From Oxalobacteraceae bacterium (lineage in GTDB: Bacteria > Pseudomonadota > Gammaproteobacteria > Burkholderiales > Burkholderiaceae_D): a stretch of 64,000 nucleotides of DNA. Each line of letters begins with the position of its first letter. The first letter of the stretch is position 1. The notes below the pieces were generated by a model. It searched no databases, had not been told where the DNA came from, and saw nothing but the letters and a program-made list of their open reading frames with translations. Where the stretch lies: assembly GCA_027490465.1 (NCBI GenBank), contig JAIXXZ010000086.1, positions 1 to 64,000 of the forward strand, written 5' to 3'. Below are positions 38,291 to 48,824 of the stretch, in pieces. The position numbers and the translations under genes are program-made.

Positions 38291-38414
38291 TGAGGAGATG
38301 CTGAATAAATTCACGTTTTATGCCGAGCAGTGCAACTGTGCGACAGGAGGGCCCAAAATCAAGGGCTTGGTGCCATTGACCTTGGCATAAAAATGTCAGG
38401 ATTTATTGAATATC
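38291..38414 (-). repeat. dispersed ~130-bp repeat, copy D (minus orientation)
   Basis: minus strand: ...ccctcctgtcgcacagttgcactgctcggcataaaacgtgaatttattcagcatctcctc. Confidence 0.6.
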
Positions 38415-38606
38415 CGAACCGGATCAAGCCAAATTACCGAGGCAACCCAGGAAGCTCTAACAAACAGCTGCTGGCCAGGCGCACCGCCGCAGACTGCACG
38501 GTTGTAGGACAAGGCGGTGCAACAACGCTAGCCGCTTTTTGTCACAGCCTCTGAAGGCGGGCATCGGTGTTCTGCCAGGAGTTTCGGAGCTTGATGCGCA
38601 GCCGAT

Positions 38607-39656
38607 CTATTTTCTGGCGCAGAGCACCATATTGGTTGCTGTGGTGGCCACCGTCTCTACGCTCGAAAAACCTGCCTGCTGCAACACCATGCCGAGTTTT
38701 GCGGGCCCTGCCTGCGCACCGAGTGCCAGGCCGACTTCCTGTGCCATCGACGCTGGTACGCAGCCCATGGTCGATGCTGTGTAGAACATCTGGCCCACGA
38801 TATTGAAATTGTCTTCCAGCTTGTCATTGGCAAAGGGCTCGATGATGACCAGCAGACCATCTTCTTTCAACTGCCGGCAGGCGTGTTCGGCAGCACCCAC
38901 TGGATCGCCCATGTCATGCAGGCAGTCAAAAAAGGCAATCACATCGAATTCGCCAGTGTAGTCCTTGGCACTGCGCGTCTCGTAGTGGATGCGCTCGCTC
39001 AAACCAGCATCTGATGCAAGACGTTTCGCCTCTTCTATCGATGGACCATGAAAATCAAAGCCATGCACCTTTGCACTGGGGAAGTGCTCGGCGATCAGCA
39101 TGGTAGAGACACCGTGACCACAGCCGACATCGGCAAAACTGCCGCCCGCACTGAGTTTTTCGGTAAGGGCAGGTATCTTTGGCAACCAGCGAGAGACCAG
39201 ATTGGATTTGTAGACGGGCTTGAAAAAGCGCGCGGTACCACGGAAGTAGCAAGGGTGATGCTCGCCCCAGGCCAGACCCTCGCCTGTTTTGAATGCGGCG
39301 CGCACTTTAGGCTCGTCCATCACCAGCGATGCCACACTGTCATACGCGCCTATCATGAGTGACGTGCTGTCTTCGTAGGCGAACACAGCTGCCTGCTCTT
39401 CGCTCAGAAAAAAATGGCCTTGCTCGCTATCGTAAGAGGCATAACCCGCCGCACACATCGCGCACAACCACTCCAGACTGTAACGGGCGTGAATCTCTGC
39501 CGCTTTGGCAAAATGCGCATTGTCACAGGGACCGACACGCGCCAGCGTGGCAAATAGCCCCAGCTCATCCCCAATGCGCATCAGCGGCACCAGCTGGGCT
39601 GCAGCGACATTTTGAAATACCTGCCATTGCAGTGCCTTCAGTACCTTGGTATCCAT
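38607..39656 (-). CDS. class I SAM-dependent methyltransferase with N-terminal winged-helix-like region
   Basis: FADVGCGHGVSTMLIAEHFPSAKVHGFDFH. Confidence 0.85.
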   Translation of the reverse strand: MDTKVLKALQWQVFQNVAAAQLVPLMRIGDELGLFATLARVGPCDNAHFAKAAEIHARYSLEWLCAMCAAGYASYDSEQGHFFLSEEQAAVFAYEDSTSLMIGAYDSVASLVMDEPKVRAAFKTGEGLAWGEHHPCYFRGTARFFKPVYKSNLVSRWLPKIPALTEKLSAGGSFADVGCGHGVSTMLIAEHFPSAKVHGFDFHGPSIEEAKRLASDAGLSERIHYETRSAKDYTGEFDVIAFFDCLHDMGDPVGAAEHACRQLKEDGLLVIIEPFANDKLEDNFNIVGQMFYTASTMGCVPASMAQEVGLALGAQAGPAKLGMVLQQAGFSSVETVATTATNMVLCARK

Positions 39657-39698
39657 ACCCGTTTTTCTTCCATCGCAAGTTCAAAGCGTTTTAAAAAT

Positions 39699-39914
39699 TT
39701 ATCCACCAATCAGCACAGAGGCGATACCACAGAGAACCAGCAATATCATCAGCAGGCTGTTCTGAACGACGTGAGCAACACGACCCTCCGGCGTTTTTTT
39801 GTATCGATTGGCCTCGGCCTTGTTAATGTGCAGATAGCCAGCGAAGTACTCTATGAACAGAAGAATCATCAATCCCCCAACCAGCCCTTGACCAAATAAC
39901 TCGAGTCTGGACAT
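39699..39914 (-). CDS. small two-TM membrane protein (71 aa)
   Basis: MSRLELFGQGLVGGLMILLFIEYFAGYLHINKAEANRYKKTPEGRVAHVVQNSLLMILLVLCGIASVLIGG. Confidence 0.5.
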   Translation of the reverse strand: MSRLELFGQGLVGGLMILLFIEYFAGYLHINKAEANRYKKTPEGRVAHVVQNSLLMILLVLCGIASVLIGG

Positions 39915-39984
39915 TTGTGTCTCCTTTCTTGTTTTGATGGTTAATGCACCGTGCTGTTTTTCTCCAAGAGTCCGTGTCAGGCCA

Positions 39985-40089
39985 AGAACCTGTCTCGTTG
40001 GGTCGATGGCAAGGCGGCAGTACCGCAGGCAGTACAGACCTGCGACAAGGTACTGCCAACGCCGCCAGCGGCCTGACGAGACAGGTTCT
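39985..40089. repeat. 105-bp imperfect palindromic MITE-like element with perfect 14-bp TIRs
   Basis: AGAACCTGTCTCGT (39985-39998) / ACGAGACAGGTTCT (40076-40089), additional internal complementarity. Confidence 0.7.
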
Positions 40090-40410
40090 GAGCATCGCAT
40101 TCGCTGGCAAAGGTAGCGCAGAGAATTTGGTCTGCAAAGCGCGGCCATGCTCACTTCGAGATTTCGACTGCGACTCCAGGATCAGAAAGCATCGTATTAC
40201 CAAATGCGGCTTACTGCCAAAAAATCAGCATCTCATTATCAAATGACTATCATTTTTTGGCCGGCTGCCATGACCGTTTGGCCTTGTGGTGACGACCAGG
40301 CGTTATCATAGGGACCCAACTACTTGATCAAGCATCTGCAGATGAAACAGCCACACCCGGCGGATATTCGATAAACCGGGCGTGTCTACTCGTCTGGCAA
40401 CCATACCCCC

Positions 40411-41085
40411 ATGCCCACTGCGATTATTTTTGATACCGAAGCCACGGGCATCGTTGATCCCGTCATTATTGAAGCGGCGTGGCTTGCCGTCGATAGTCTG
40501 TCGCCATTCGCACTCGGCGAAACTTTCCATCAACGCTATCAACCCGGGAAGCCGATTAGCCTGGGTGCGCTGGCTACCCACCACATCATGGATGAGGAGC
40601 TGGTCGATTGCCCACCAGCCACCAGCTTTCGTCTGCCGGATGATCTGCAGTACCTGATTGGTCACAACATCGATTTCGACTGGCAGGCGATTGGCCAACC
40701 TGATCTCAGGCGGATTTGCACGCTGGCACTGGCGCGCCGCGTCTGGCCAGAAGTGGATTCGCACAGTCAAAGCGCCCTGCTCTATTTTCTGGAACGTGAC
40801 ACGGCGAGAGAACGCCTGCGTCACGCTCACTCGGCGGAGGCGGATGTGCGTATCTGCGGCACGATTCTTGATCACTTGTGCCAGCGTCTCAAGATTAATT
40901 CGATGCAGGCGCTGTGGGAAGCTTCGGAGCATGCTCGTCTACCCACCCACATGAGCTTTGGCAAACACAAGGGTTTGCCACTCTCTGAGGTACCGAAGGA
41001 TTATGTGCGGTGGTTACTTGATCAGCCGAACGTAGATCCCTACCTTCGTCAGGCATTCACGGCACTCAGCGCGAAAAAGTCATAG
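40411..41085 (+). CDS. 3'-5' exonuclease, ExoX/DnaQ-like
   Basis: IIFDTEATGI; HNIDFDWQAIG; HSAEADVRICGTIL; C-terminal FGKHKGLPLSEVPKDYVRWLL. Confidence 0.8.
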   Translation: MPTAIIFDTEATGIVDPVIIEAAWLAVDSLSPFALGETFHQRYQPGKPISLGALATHHIMDEELVDCPPATSFRLPDDLQYLIGHNIDFDWQAIGQPDLRRICTLALARRVWPEVDSHSQSALLYFLERDTARERLRHAHSAEADVRICGTILDHLCQRLKINSMQALWEASEHARLPTHMSFGKHKGLPLSEVPKDYVRWLLDQPNVDPYLRQAFTALSAKKS

Positions 41086-41110
41086 GGAGCGCTGCATTAA
41101 TCCTCGTTTC

Positions 41111-42163
41111 ATGGAACGCCAGCGAAAGAACATCATGCAAAGACGGCAGATACTGCGTTGGGCCTGCGGTCTGGCGGGTAGCGTGACATCGATATCATCG
41201 CTGGCCCAAGCGGCTCAGAGCGAACTGGTGTGGCGCGAGCGCGCGCTACTGGGTTTTGGCACGACGCTCTGGATCAAAGCCGCGCATGCCGATACCGGGC
41301 GTGTGGAGATCGCACTGGATGCGGCGGTACGTGCGATTCGCGATGTGGAACGCCAGATGAGCCTGTTTGATCCGGAGAGTTCATTGCAGCGGCTCAATGC
41401 ACACGGCTTTCTGTCCAAGCCTGAGCCTGCCCTGCTTGAGGTAATGACCTTATCGCGAGAAATCGCACGCCGTAGCGGCGGCAGCTTTGACGTCAGCATG
41501 CAAGCATTGTGGCTGGCCTGGGAAAAAGCAGCACAGCAAGGCGAGTTGCCCTCTGAACGAGTAGTCAGACAAGCGCGCCAACGCGTGAACTGGCGCGCAC
41601 TGGAGATATCGACCGACAGGCTGCGGCTGAATGTGCGCGGTATGCAGCTCTCGCTCAACGGTATTGCGCAGGGCTATGCCGCAGACCGCGCACGAGCGGC
41701 CCTGATGGCGCACGGAGTCGCGCACGCGATGATCGATGCCGGCGAGACCTCGCTGCTGGGCGAGGCGCCGGACAGGCAAGCGTGGGCATTTGGCATTGAA
41801 GATGCGGTAAGCAAACGGCCGCCTGCCAACGCGCACCCAAGCGAACACGCTATACCCATCGTGCAAAGCGATGGCCGGGCCATGGCCACCTCATCCGATG
41901 CACACACGAGTTTCAGTGCGGATCATCGTCACCATCACATACTCGATCCGCGCACTGGTTACTCACCGACCTACTGGGCCTCGGTCACCGTGATCGCCAC
42001 ACGGTGCGTGGTGGCCGACGCGCTGACCAAAGTGTTTTTCATGCTGCCACCATCGCGGGTGTTGGCTATGGCACGTGCGTGGGACGTTGATGTTGTACTT
42101 CAGGACAAGGCTGGCCAATGGCGTGCCAGTCCCGGCGCCAAGGCACGTCTGCCGATGGCATGA
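41111..42163 (+). CDS. apbE: FAD:protein FMN transferase
   Basis: LSLNGIAQGYAADRA; DAGETSLLG; HHHILDPRTGYSP. Confidence 0.88.
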   Translation: MERQRKNIMQRRQILRWACGLAGSVTSISSLAQAAQSELVWRERALLGFGTTLWIKAAHADTGRVEIALDAAVRAIRDVERQMSLFDPESSLQRLNAHGFLSKPEPALLEVMTLSREIARRSGGSFDVSMQALWLAWEKAAQQGELPSERVVRQARQRVNWRALEISTDRLRLNVRGMQLSLNGIAQGYAADRARAALMAHGVAHAMIDAGETSLLGEAPDRQAWAFGIEDAVSKRPPANAHPSEHAIPIVQSDGRAMATSSDAHTSFSADHRHHHILDPRTGYSPTYWASVTVIATRCVVADALTKVFFMLPPSRVLAMARAWDVDVVLQDKAGQWRASPGAKARLPMA

Positions 42164-42230
42164 ACTGGTTACATGGCAGAGGTCACCGCCCCGGTGCAAA
42201 CCGCGGCGGTGGGTTGATCAAAAAATCTGC

Positions 42231-42416
42231 TCAGGGATGCGTGTGGTCTTGCGGCGTGTGGGATGCGTCTGCCGAATCGGACGCATGGGCGGGTGATGCT
42301 GCTTCAGCTGGCGCCGCAGCGTGATCCTGCGTCTGTTCCAGTCTTGCCTCCATCGCATCGACGACCGAGTCGCTAACTGGCGTGGGAGTTTTTGCTCGCT
42401 GGGCTTTTTTTGTCAT
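42231..42416 (-). CDS. small hypothetical protein (61 aa)
   Basis: ORF only. Confidence 0.3.
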   Translation of the reverse strand: MTKKAQRAKTPTPVSDSVVDAMEARLEQTQDHAAAPAEAASPAHASDSADASHTPQDHTHP

Positions 42417-42623
42417 TGCATACTCCTGATTATTAGCATTTTTGCATTGATCGCGCGGTCGCGCTCAACCTCATTATAAGCACATGACCATGACGCTACA
42501 GTGACATAGTCGCCATGCACACCACTTCAATTGATGGCGGTGCAGCCAGCGGTGTTTGCAGCCAGACGTTGAGGCCTTTTCATTTTACCGACAGGCGAAA
42601 GGTGGGTGATATTCCATGCACCC

Positions 42624-42659
42624 AAATAAAAACCGCTGACTCGAGAGCCGAATCAGCGG
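42624..42659 (-). terminator. rho-independent terminator downstream of kup
   Basis: minus strand CCGCTGA...TCAGCGG-TTTTTATTT. Confidence 0.6.
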
Positions 42660-42703
42660 AATCATGTGAGGCAGCGCTCTATCCTAAGTGGAATTCTTGA
42701 CGA

Positions 42704-44644
42704 TCAGATCTCGATTTTTGTACCCAACTCAACAACACGATTGGGCGGGATCTTGAAAAAATCGGAAGGCTTCGCTGCATTTTGCATCATCCATGCAAAC
42801 AAGCGTTCACGCCAGAGTGCCATACCGGGCAAGTTACTCGGTATGATCGTATCTCTGGCTAGGAAGAATGTTGTGTCTTCAAGTTCCAGATGAACGCCAT
42901 TGAGTGATTCGATGAGTCTCATCACATCCTGAACATCGGGTGTCTGCTTGAAACCATATACCGCGCGCACGAGATAGATTTCGCCACCGAGATCCGTCAC
43001 TGAAAGTCGATCCTCATCGCTGACATAGGGCACATCCCATATCGAGAGCTTCAGGAATAACACGCGCTCATGCAAGATACGATTGTGTTTAAGGTTGTGC
43101 AGCAATGCGATGGGTACAAAGTCAATATGCGGCGTCAGAAAGATCGCCGTTCCCTCAACACGATGCGGTGGATGTGCAAGCAAAGACTTGACAAAATCAT
43201 GGATGTGAATTGCATCGGATGCCAGCCTTTCCCTGAGTAATCTGCGTCCGGTATACCAGGTCGTCAGCATCACAAAACACAATGTTCCGAGCACCATCGG
43301 ATACCAGCCACCGTCCTTGATTTTGATCAGGTTGGCCGTCCAGAATGAAAAATCCAAAGTGAAGAAAAGCAGGATCATCACCACAATCAGGGCAGGTTTC
43401 ATTTTCCATTCGTTGTACATCACCACTGCGAGCATCGACGTAGTAATCAGCATCGTGGTGGTCACCGAAATACCGTAAGCTGCAGCCAGATTACCGGACT
43501 CGCGAAACTGAAATACCGTGAAGATGACGAGCACAAGCAAGGTCCAATTGACGGTCGGCATATAGATCTGTCCGCGCTCGGTATCGGAGGTGTGCAGGAT
43601 GACCATGCGCGGCAGGAAACCGAGCAAAATACCCTGACTGGCCAAAGAGAAAGCGCCGGAAATCACGGCCTGCGATGCAATGACGGTAGCGGCAGTCGCA
43701 AGAGCAATCATGGGCCACACCGCCCATGACGGGAGCATCAGGAAAAATGGATTACTGATGCCGTCAGGATTCGTCATCAGAAAAGCCGCCTGACCAAAAT
43801 AATTGAGCAGCAGGCTGGGCAACGCGACCAGCAACCAGGCCAATCGCACAGGTTTGCTCCCGAAATGCCCCATATCCAGATACAGCGCCTCAACGCCCGT
43901 GACCACCAGCACCACGGAACCCATCACGATATAAGCCTGCAGCGCATTTTGCTGGATAAACGTAAAGGCATACCATGGCGAAACCGCCATCAGCACCGAT
44001 GGGCTCAGCGCAACGTTGTACAAACCAGAGGCAGCGAGCGCAACGAACCACACGACCATGACCGGCCCGAAAAGTCGTCCAACCGCTGCCGTTCCATAAC
44101 GCTGCACACCGAACAAAATCAGAATGATGACAACGGTCAGGGGTATCACAAGACGTTTGAGATCAGGATGTATGACCTCCAGTCCCTCGACAGCGGACAA
44201 CACCGAAATGGCTGGCGTGATTACTGACTCGCCCAGCAGCATGCAGGCACCCAGCGCGCCCAGCATGAGTAAAAACGTAAATCGACGCGGCTTGCCACGC
44301 GCTGAACGAAGTGCGAGCGCCATTAATGAAAGTACGCCACCTTCGCCGTGATTATCTGCGCGCAACACAAAGATCACATACTTGACTGTCACCACGAGCA
44401 TCAGTGACCAGAAAATCAAAGAGATAATCCCAAGCACGGCGTCCTGCGAGAACGGTATGCCATGGGCTGGCGCAAAGCACTCCTTGAGCGAATAAAGAGG
44501 ACTGGTACCGATGTCGCCAAACACCACACCGATGGCGGCCAACATCAGGACAGTAGTGGAGCTGTGATGCTGGTTGCTGTCCGGGTTAATCCGAACCGGC
44601 TGCATCAAGGGAGTTTCCGAGAACTCGGGGTTACTAATTGCCAT
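42704..44644 (-). CDS. kup: KUP/HAK/KT family potassium transporter
   Basis: [33 protein letters not shown]. Confidence 0.92.
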   Translation of the reverse strand: MAISNPEFSETPLMQPVRINPDSNQHHSSTTVLMLAAIGVVFGDIGTSPLYSLKECFAPAHGIPFSQDAVLGIISLIFWSLMLVVTVKYVIFVLRADNHGEGGVLSLMALALRSARGKPRRFTFLLMLGALGACMLLGESVITPAISVLSAVEGLEVIHPDLKRLVIPLTVVIILILFGVQRYGTAAVGRLFGPVMVVWFVALAASGLYNVALSPSVLMAVSPWYAFTFIQQNALQAYIVMGSVVLVVTGVEALYLDMGHFGSKPVRLAWLLVALPSLLLNYFGQAAFLMTNPDGISNPFFLMLPSWAVWPMIALATAATVIASQAVISGAFSLASQGILLGFLPRMVILHTSDTERGQIYMPTVNWTLLVLVIFTVFQFRESGNLAAAYGISVTTTMLITTSMLAVVMYNEWKMKPALIVVMILLFFTLDFSFWTANLIKIKDGGWYPMVLGTLCFVMLTTWYTGRRLLRERLASDAIHIHDFVKSLLAHPPHRVEGTAIFLTPHIDFVPIALLHNLKHNRILHERVLFLKLSIWDVPYVSDEDRLSVTDLGGEIYLVRAVYGFKQTPDVQDVMRLIESLNGVHLELEDTTFFLARDTIIPSNLPGMALWRERLFAWMMQNAAKPSDFFKIPPNRVVELGTKIEI

Positions 44645-44813
44645 GTTGCCTTTCGCGACGCTGCCCGAATCCGCAGCGACGGGCAATCTTCGATGTCATC
44701 TCAAAATATGAACGCGGCAAATCGTAATTATTATCAAATTAAAAATTAGACTGCCGCGCATCGAAGCCTAGGCGATGTCGCATTAGGAACGCATAAGTAT
44801 CAGGAAGATAATG

Positions 44814-45521
44814 CTAAATCTCGCAAAATCGATAACCCACCCCCGTCTCGGTCAGCAGCAGTTCGGGGGCTGTGGGGTCACGCTCAAGCTTGCCGCGCAG
44901 TTGGGCCATGTAGAGCCTCAGGTAATGCACATGATCTACGCAATCCGGTCCCCAGACGTCTTGCAATAACTGCCGATGCGTGACGACCTGCCCCGCTTGC
45001 CTCAGCAATCGTGCCAAGAGTTTGAATTCCTTGGGTGTGAGGTGAACCTTGACGCCATCTCTGAGTACCTGATGTCGTGGCAGGCTGATTTCCAAGGATC
45101 CGAAAATGAACTCCTCTGACACCGCACTGCCGCTCAGTGTCTGTCGACGCAGTGCTACACGGATACGCGCCTTGAGCTCGTTAATGCTGAAAGGCTTGAC
45201 CAGATAATCATCTGCGCCGGCATCGAGCAAATCAACCTTGCTGCTGTCATCATTGCGGGCCGAAATCACCAGGACCGGCATCGGTGCATGCGCTCGCGAC
45301 CAGTTGATCAGGTCGGCACCATCACCATCGGGAAGTCCCAGATCAACCAGCAGCAAACAAGACTCCATTGAAATTTGTTCGTTCTTGTATTGACTCAGAA
45401 CGCATTTCGCTCCCGCCAGCGTATCTGCCAGATCAACCACAAATCCCTCGATTTCCAAGGCTTGCTGCAGGGTGTATCGCAGAGTCAAATCATCTTCGAC
45501 GAGGAGAATGCGCAATGTCAT
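44814..45521 (-). CDS. OmpR/KdpE-like response regulator
   Basis: LVDLGLPDGDGADLI; ADDYLVKPFSINELKARIRVALRR; LTPKEFKLLARLLRQAGQVVTHRQLLQDVWG. Confidence 0.85.
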   Translation of the reverse strand: MTLRILLVEDDLTLRYTLQQALEIEGFVVDLADTLAGAKCVLSQYKNEQISMESCLLLVDLGLPDGDGADLINWSRAHAPMPVLVISARNDDSSKVDLLDAGADDYLVKPFSINELKARIRVALRRQTLSGSAVSEEFIFGSLEISLPRHQVLRDGVKVHLTPKEFKLLARLLRQAGQVVTHRQLLQDVWGPDCVDHVHYLRLYMAQLRGKLERDPTAPELLLTETGVGYRFCEI

Positions 45522-46654
45522 GCGAACACCTCACCCGAGAGAGCGGGCATGACGGGTTGTACCGACAAAGGCAAATGGAGTGTGACAGTGGCACCGCCGC
45601 CCTCGGTATCTGTTATCTGAATAAACCCATCGTGCACCTGAGCGATAGCGCGGCAAACCGCAAGGCCAACACCGATACCGCGACGCCCGCCGCCATCAAC
45701 CGGGACAGCAGGCGATTCAATACGCTGAAAAATATCGAATACTCTGCTCTTCCACTCATCTGAAATACCCGATCCAAAATCACGCACAAGTATCTGCAAT
45801 TCTTGCGCTTTAATATGGGCGATCAGATGCAATGGCTTATCGCTGGCGCTATGCCGAAGACCGTTATCGATCAGATTGTCGAACAGCTGGTCTAGCAGAA
45901 TCGCGTCGCAAAGTACCAAGGGCAGATCATCAGCCAAATAAATCTCGACGGTGCGATCAGGATGATTACGACGAGCGCGCAGGCCTACCGTGCCTAAGAT
46001 TTCCTCGACAGACTCCCAATTCAATTTGATATCGACCCGGCGGCTGTCCAGTTTGGCCAGCTGCAGGGTATTGGAAGTCATGCGATTCAAGTGCTTTGCC
46101 TCGTCGAGTATGGTGTTTGCCAGCTGGGCCAGCTGCTCGCTGGGTGCTCTGCCCGCTTGCTCTGCGATCAGTGAGGCAGCACTCATGACCGTGCTTAAGG
46201 GCGTGCGGTAGTCATGCGAAATGGATGTCAGCAGTGTATTGCGCAGCTGATGACTTTGCGCATGCTCACGGGCCAACTGGGATTGCAGCATGTGTTTTGC
46301 CTCCCGATCGGCGGCGCGACGCGTCAGCTCCATCAGATAGCTGACCACGGAACTCACCGCCAGGATGGTTATCAACAAAATAACATCCTGCTGCAAGTCG
46401 ACGATGAATGTGAAGCGAGGCGATACGAAGAGCCAGTTGAACAAGATGACCGCGCAAGCGCTCGTAAGCATCGAGAGCCTCGGGCTCAGCCAAAGCGAGG
46501 CGATGGCACTGGCCAATACCATCAGCAACGCCAGATTACCCAAACTAAGCTTGTCATCCAGGTAGTAGAAGGTGACCAGCGCGATGCCCCAGACCAGAAC
46601 GGGTGCGAGACTGGCGACGATGGTGTTGGGTCTTTCGATAAATAGATTTTTCAT
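45518..46654 (-). CDS. KdpD-like sensor kinase lacking the N-terminal KdpD/Usp region
   Basis: DUF4118-like 4-TM block; LLTSISHDYRTPLSTVMSAASLI; GIGVGLAVCRAIAQVH. Confidence 0.8.
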   Translation of the reverse strand: MKNLFIERPNTIVASLAPVLVWGIALVTFYYLDDKLSLGNLALLMVLASAIASLWLSPRLSMLTSACAVILFNWLFVSPRFTFIVDLQQDVILLITILAVSSVVSYLMELTRRAADREAKHMLQSQLAREHAQSHQLRNTLLTSISHDYRTPLSTVMSAASLIAEQAGRAPSEQLAQLANTILDEAKHLNRMTSNTLQLAKLDSRRVDIKLNWESVEEILGTVGLRARRNHPDRTVEIYLADDLPLVLCDAILLDQLFDNLIDNGLRHSASDKPLHLIAHIKAQELQILVRDFGSGISDEWKSRVFDIFQRIESPAVPVDGGGRRGIGVGLAVCRAIAQVHDGFIQITDTEGGGATVTLHLPLSVQPVMPALSGEVFA

Positions 46655-46933
46655 TCTTCGGCCCGAGCATCCCCAGTGCATTGAAAGTATAACCAAGAAC
46701 CACTGACAAAATTCCAATTGCATGAGGGAGGACGGTCTTGGCCGACGCTCCGTGCACTCTGCGCAGCCCCTGCACTCCCAAACCGTACGAGCCCTCGGGC
46801 CTGCGGCATGACGCGGCGCTCTGAACTGCCTCGTTTGATTTTGCTATCCTAGCGGACTGAGTCAACACGAGGTCTTCGGATTCGCTTGATCTCAACTACT
46901 ATTCATAGACTCATTAATCTGCACTCTATTGAC

Positions 46934-48238
46934 ATGAATGCCTCAACAAACAACAAGCGCGTGATCATCGCCGGTGGTGGCATTGGAGGGCTGGCACTGG
47001 CACTGACGCTGCATCAGATCGGCATTCCGTGCATTGTTCTTGAATCAGTCCGACAAATTCATCCGCTGGGTGTCGGCATCAATATTCAACCTAACGCTGT
47101 GCGCGAATTGTTTGAACTCGGCATTGGTCCTGAAGCACTGGATCAAGTGGGTATTGAGGCGCAGGAATGGTCGCTGGTTGGATTGAATGGCAAGGATATT
47201 TATGCCGAGCCGCGTGGCCTGAAGGCAGGCTACCGGTGGCCTCAGTATGCAGCACATCGCGGGAAGCTGCATGTCATGCTGTTCGAAAAAGTTATCGAGC
47301 GACTGGGTGAATCATCAGTGCGTCTCGGTCAGCGTGTAACCGGATATGAGAAGCATGCAGATGGCACGGTGTCCGCGATTGTTGAACATGCGAACGGCGA
47401 TATCACCCACGAGCGCGCTGACTTGCTGATCGGCGCCGATGGCATTCACTCATCCATACGAGCGCAAATGCATCCGACTCAGCCACCCATACACTGGGGC
47501 GGTACCATCATGTGGCGTGGCACCACCATGGCGAAACCGATACGCACGGGATCGAGCTTTGTCGGGCTGGGTACGCACAAGCACCGCATGGTCATCTATC
47601 CGATTTCCCAGCCTGACTGCAATGGTATGGCGGCCATCAACTGGATTGCGGAACGTACCGTGGACAGTTCTACTGAATGGCAAAAAAGTGGCTGGTTCAA
47701 ACCCGTAGCGATTTCCGAATTCGCTTCGTATTTCGATGAATTCAGATTCGACTGGCTGGACGTACCCGATCTTTTGGCGAGAGCTGATATCGCCTACGAA
47801 AACCCCATGATTGACCGCGACCCCATACCTCACTGGAATGACGGCCCGGTCGCGCTGATGGGCGATGCGGCACACGCGATGTATCCCACCGGTTCCAACG
47901 GTGCAAGCCAAGCCATCGTTGATGCACGGGTGCTAGGGGCGTCTCTGGTCCAATCGGGAATAACGCCGGCAGCACTGGCGGCCTATAACGCCGCACTGTG
48001 TGGGCCCATCTCCGAAGTCGTTCTGCGTAATCGCGGTGATGGCCCGTTTGGTCTGTTGAAAATCGTCGATGATCGCTGTGGCGGCCATTTCACTGCTATC
48101 GACGATGTCATTTCACAGGCAGAACGTGATGAGTACATGGCCAGCTATAAAAAAGCGGCTGGCTTTTCCAGAGATCTGCTCAACCAGGCTGCGCCTACCA
48201 TAGCGTCTGAAAACTACCAGGTGCGATTCGCACAATGA
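46934..48238 (+). CDS. FAD-dependent monooxygenase
   Basis: VIIAGGGIGGLALALTLHQIG; LIGADGIHS; VALMGDAAHAMYPTGSNGASQAI. Confidence 0.88.
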   Translation: MNASTNNKRVIIAGGGIGGLALALTLHQIGIPCIVLESVRQIHPLGVGINIQPNAVRELFELGIGPEALDQVGIEAQEWSLVGLNGKDIYAEPRGLKAGYRWPQYAAHRGKLHVMLFEKVIERLGESSVRLGQRVTGYEKHADGTVSAIVEHANGDITHERADLLIGADGIHSSIRAQMHPTQPPIHWGGTIMWRGTTMAKPIRTGSSFVGLGTHKHRMVIYPISQPDCNGMAAINWIAERTVDSSTEWQKSGWFKPVAISEFASYFDEFRFDWLDVPDLLARADIAYENPMIDRDPIPHWNDGPVALMGDAAHAMYPTGSNGASQAIVDARVLGASLVQSGITPAALAAYNAALCGPISEVVLRNRGDGPFGLLKIVDDRCGGHFTAIDDVISQAERDEYMASYKKAAGFSRDLLNQAAPTIASENYQVRFAQ

Positions 48239-48660
48239 CGAAAAATCTCTTTTGCAACATCCTGCTGCTCGCCACGCTGCTGACTCCATTCACGCTCGCT
48301 GCCACAGATAAAAATACGGGCAAAGACCCCGAGCCACTTGTATTCTGGGCCGTCAATGAGGGAGGCGCGAAAATTTACCAACCCAATGGCACCGCATGTG
48401 AAAAAATTTCCGGCTTGTCGGTGCAGTACGCAGAAGGCGTATCGGACAAATTCAAGGTACCGGCTTACACGCTCAAAATAAAAGCAATAAAACCCAGTGC
48501 AAATCAGAGTACCTGCACGCTGATGATAGACACACCGAGAGGCCTGAAAGAATGCGCACTTGGGTCCGTGATCAGAATGTTTGGTGGCGATTATCTCGCG
48601 CACACTTACCAGCAGTTTGCCGATGGCAGCGTAAAATTTTTAGCCGGCGAGTGTCACTAA
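48235..48660 (+). CDS. secreted hypothetical protein
   Basis: signal peptide; ATGA overlap with upstream gene. Confidence 0.5.
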   Translation: MTKNLFCNILLLATLLTPFTLAATDKNTGKDPEPLVFWAVNEGGAKIYQPNGTACEKISGLSVQYAEGVSDKFKVPAYTLKIKAIKPSANQSTCTLMIDTPRGLKECALGSVIRMFGGDYLAHTYQQFADGSVKFLAGECH

Positions 48661-48824
48661 TCAAGCAGCCAAGTTTAGTTTTGAACTGTGCAAGGGAGTC
48701 GTCAGTGGGCCAATGCCTGCCGATAAAGCAAAGCTTCGTGGATCGCGTGCTTTTCTAGCCCCCGACGATGACGCTGTTATACTTTTCCACATAGGCATTC
48801 CAATCCCGCCCGGAGACATTACCC

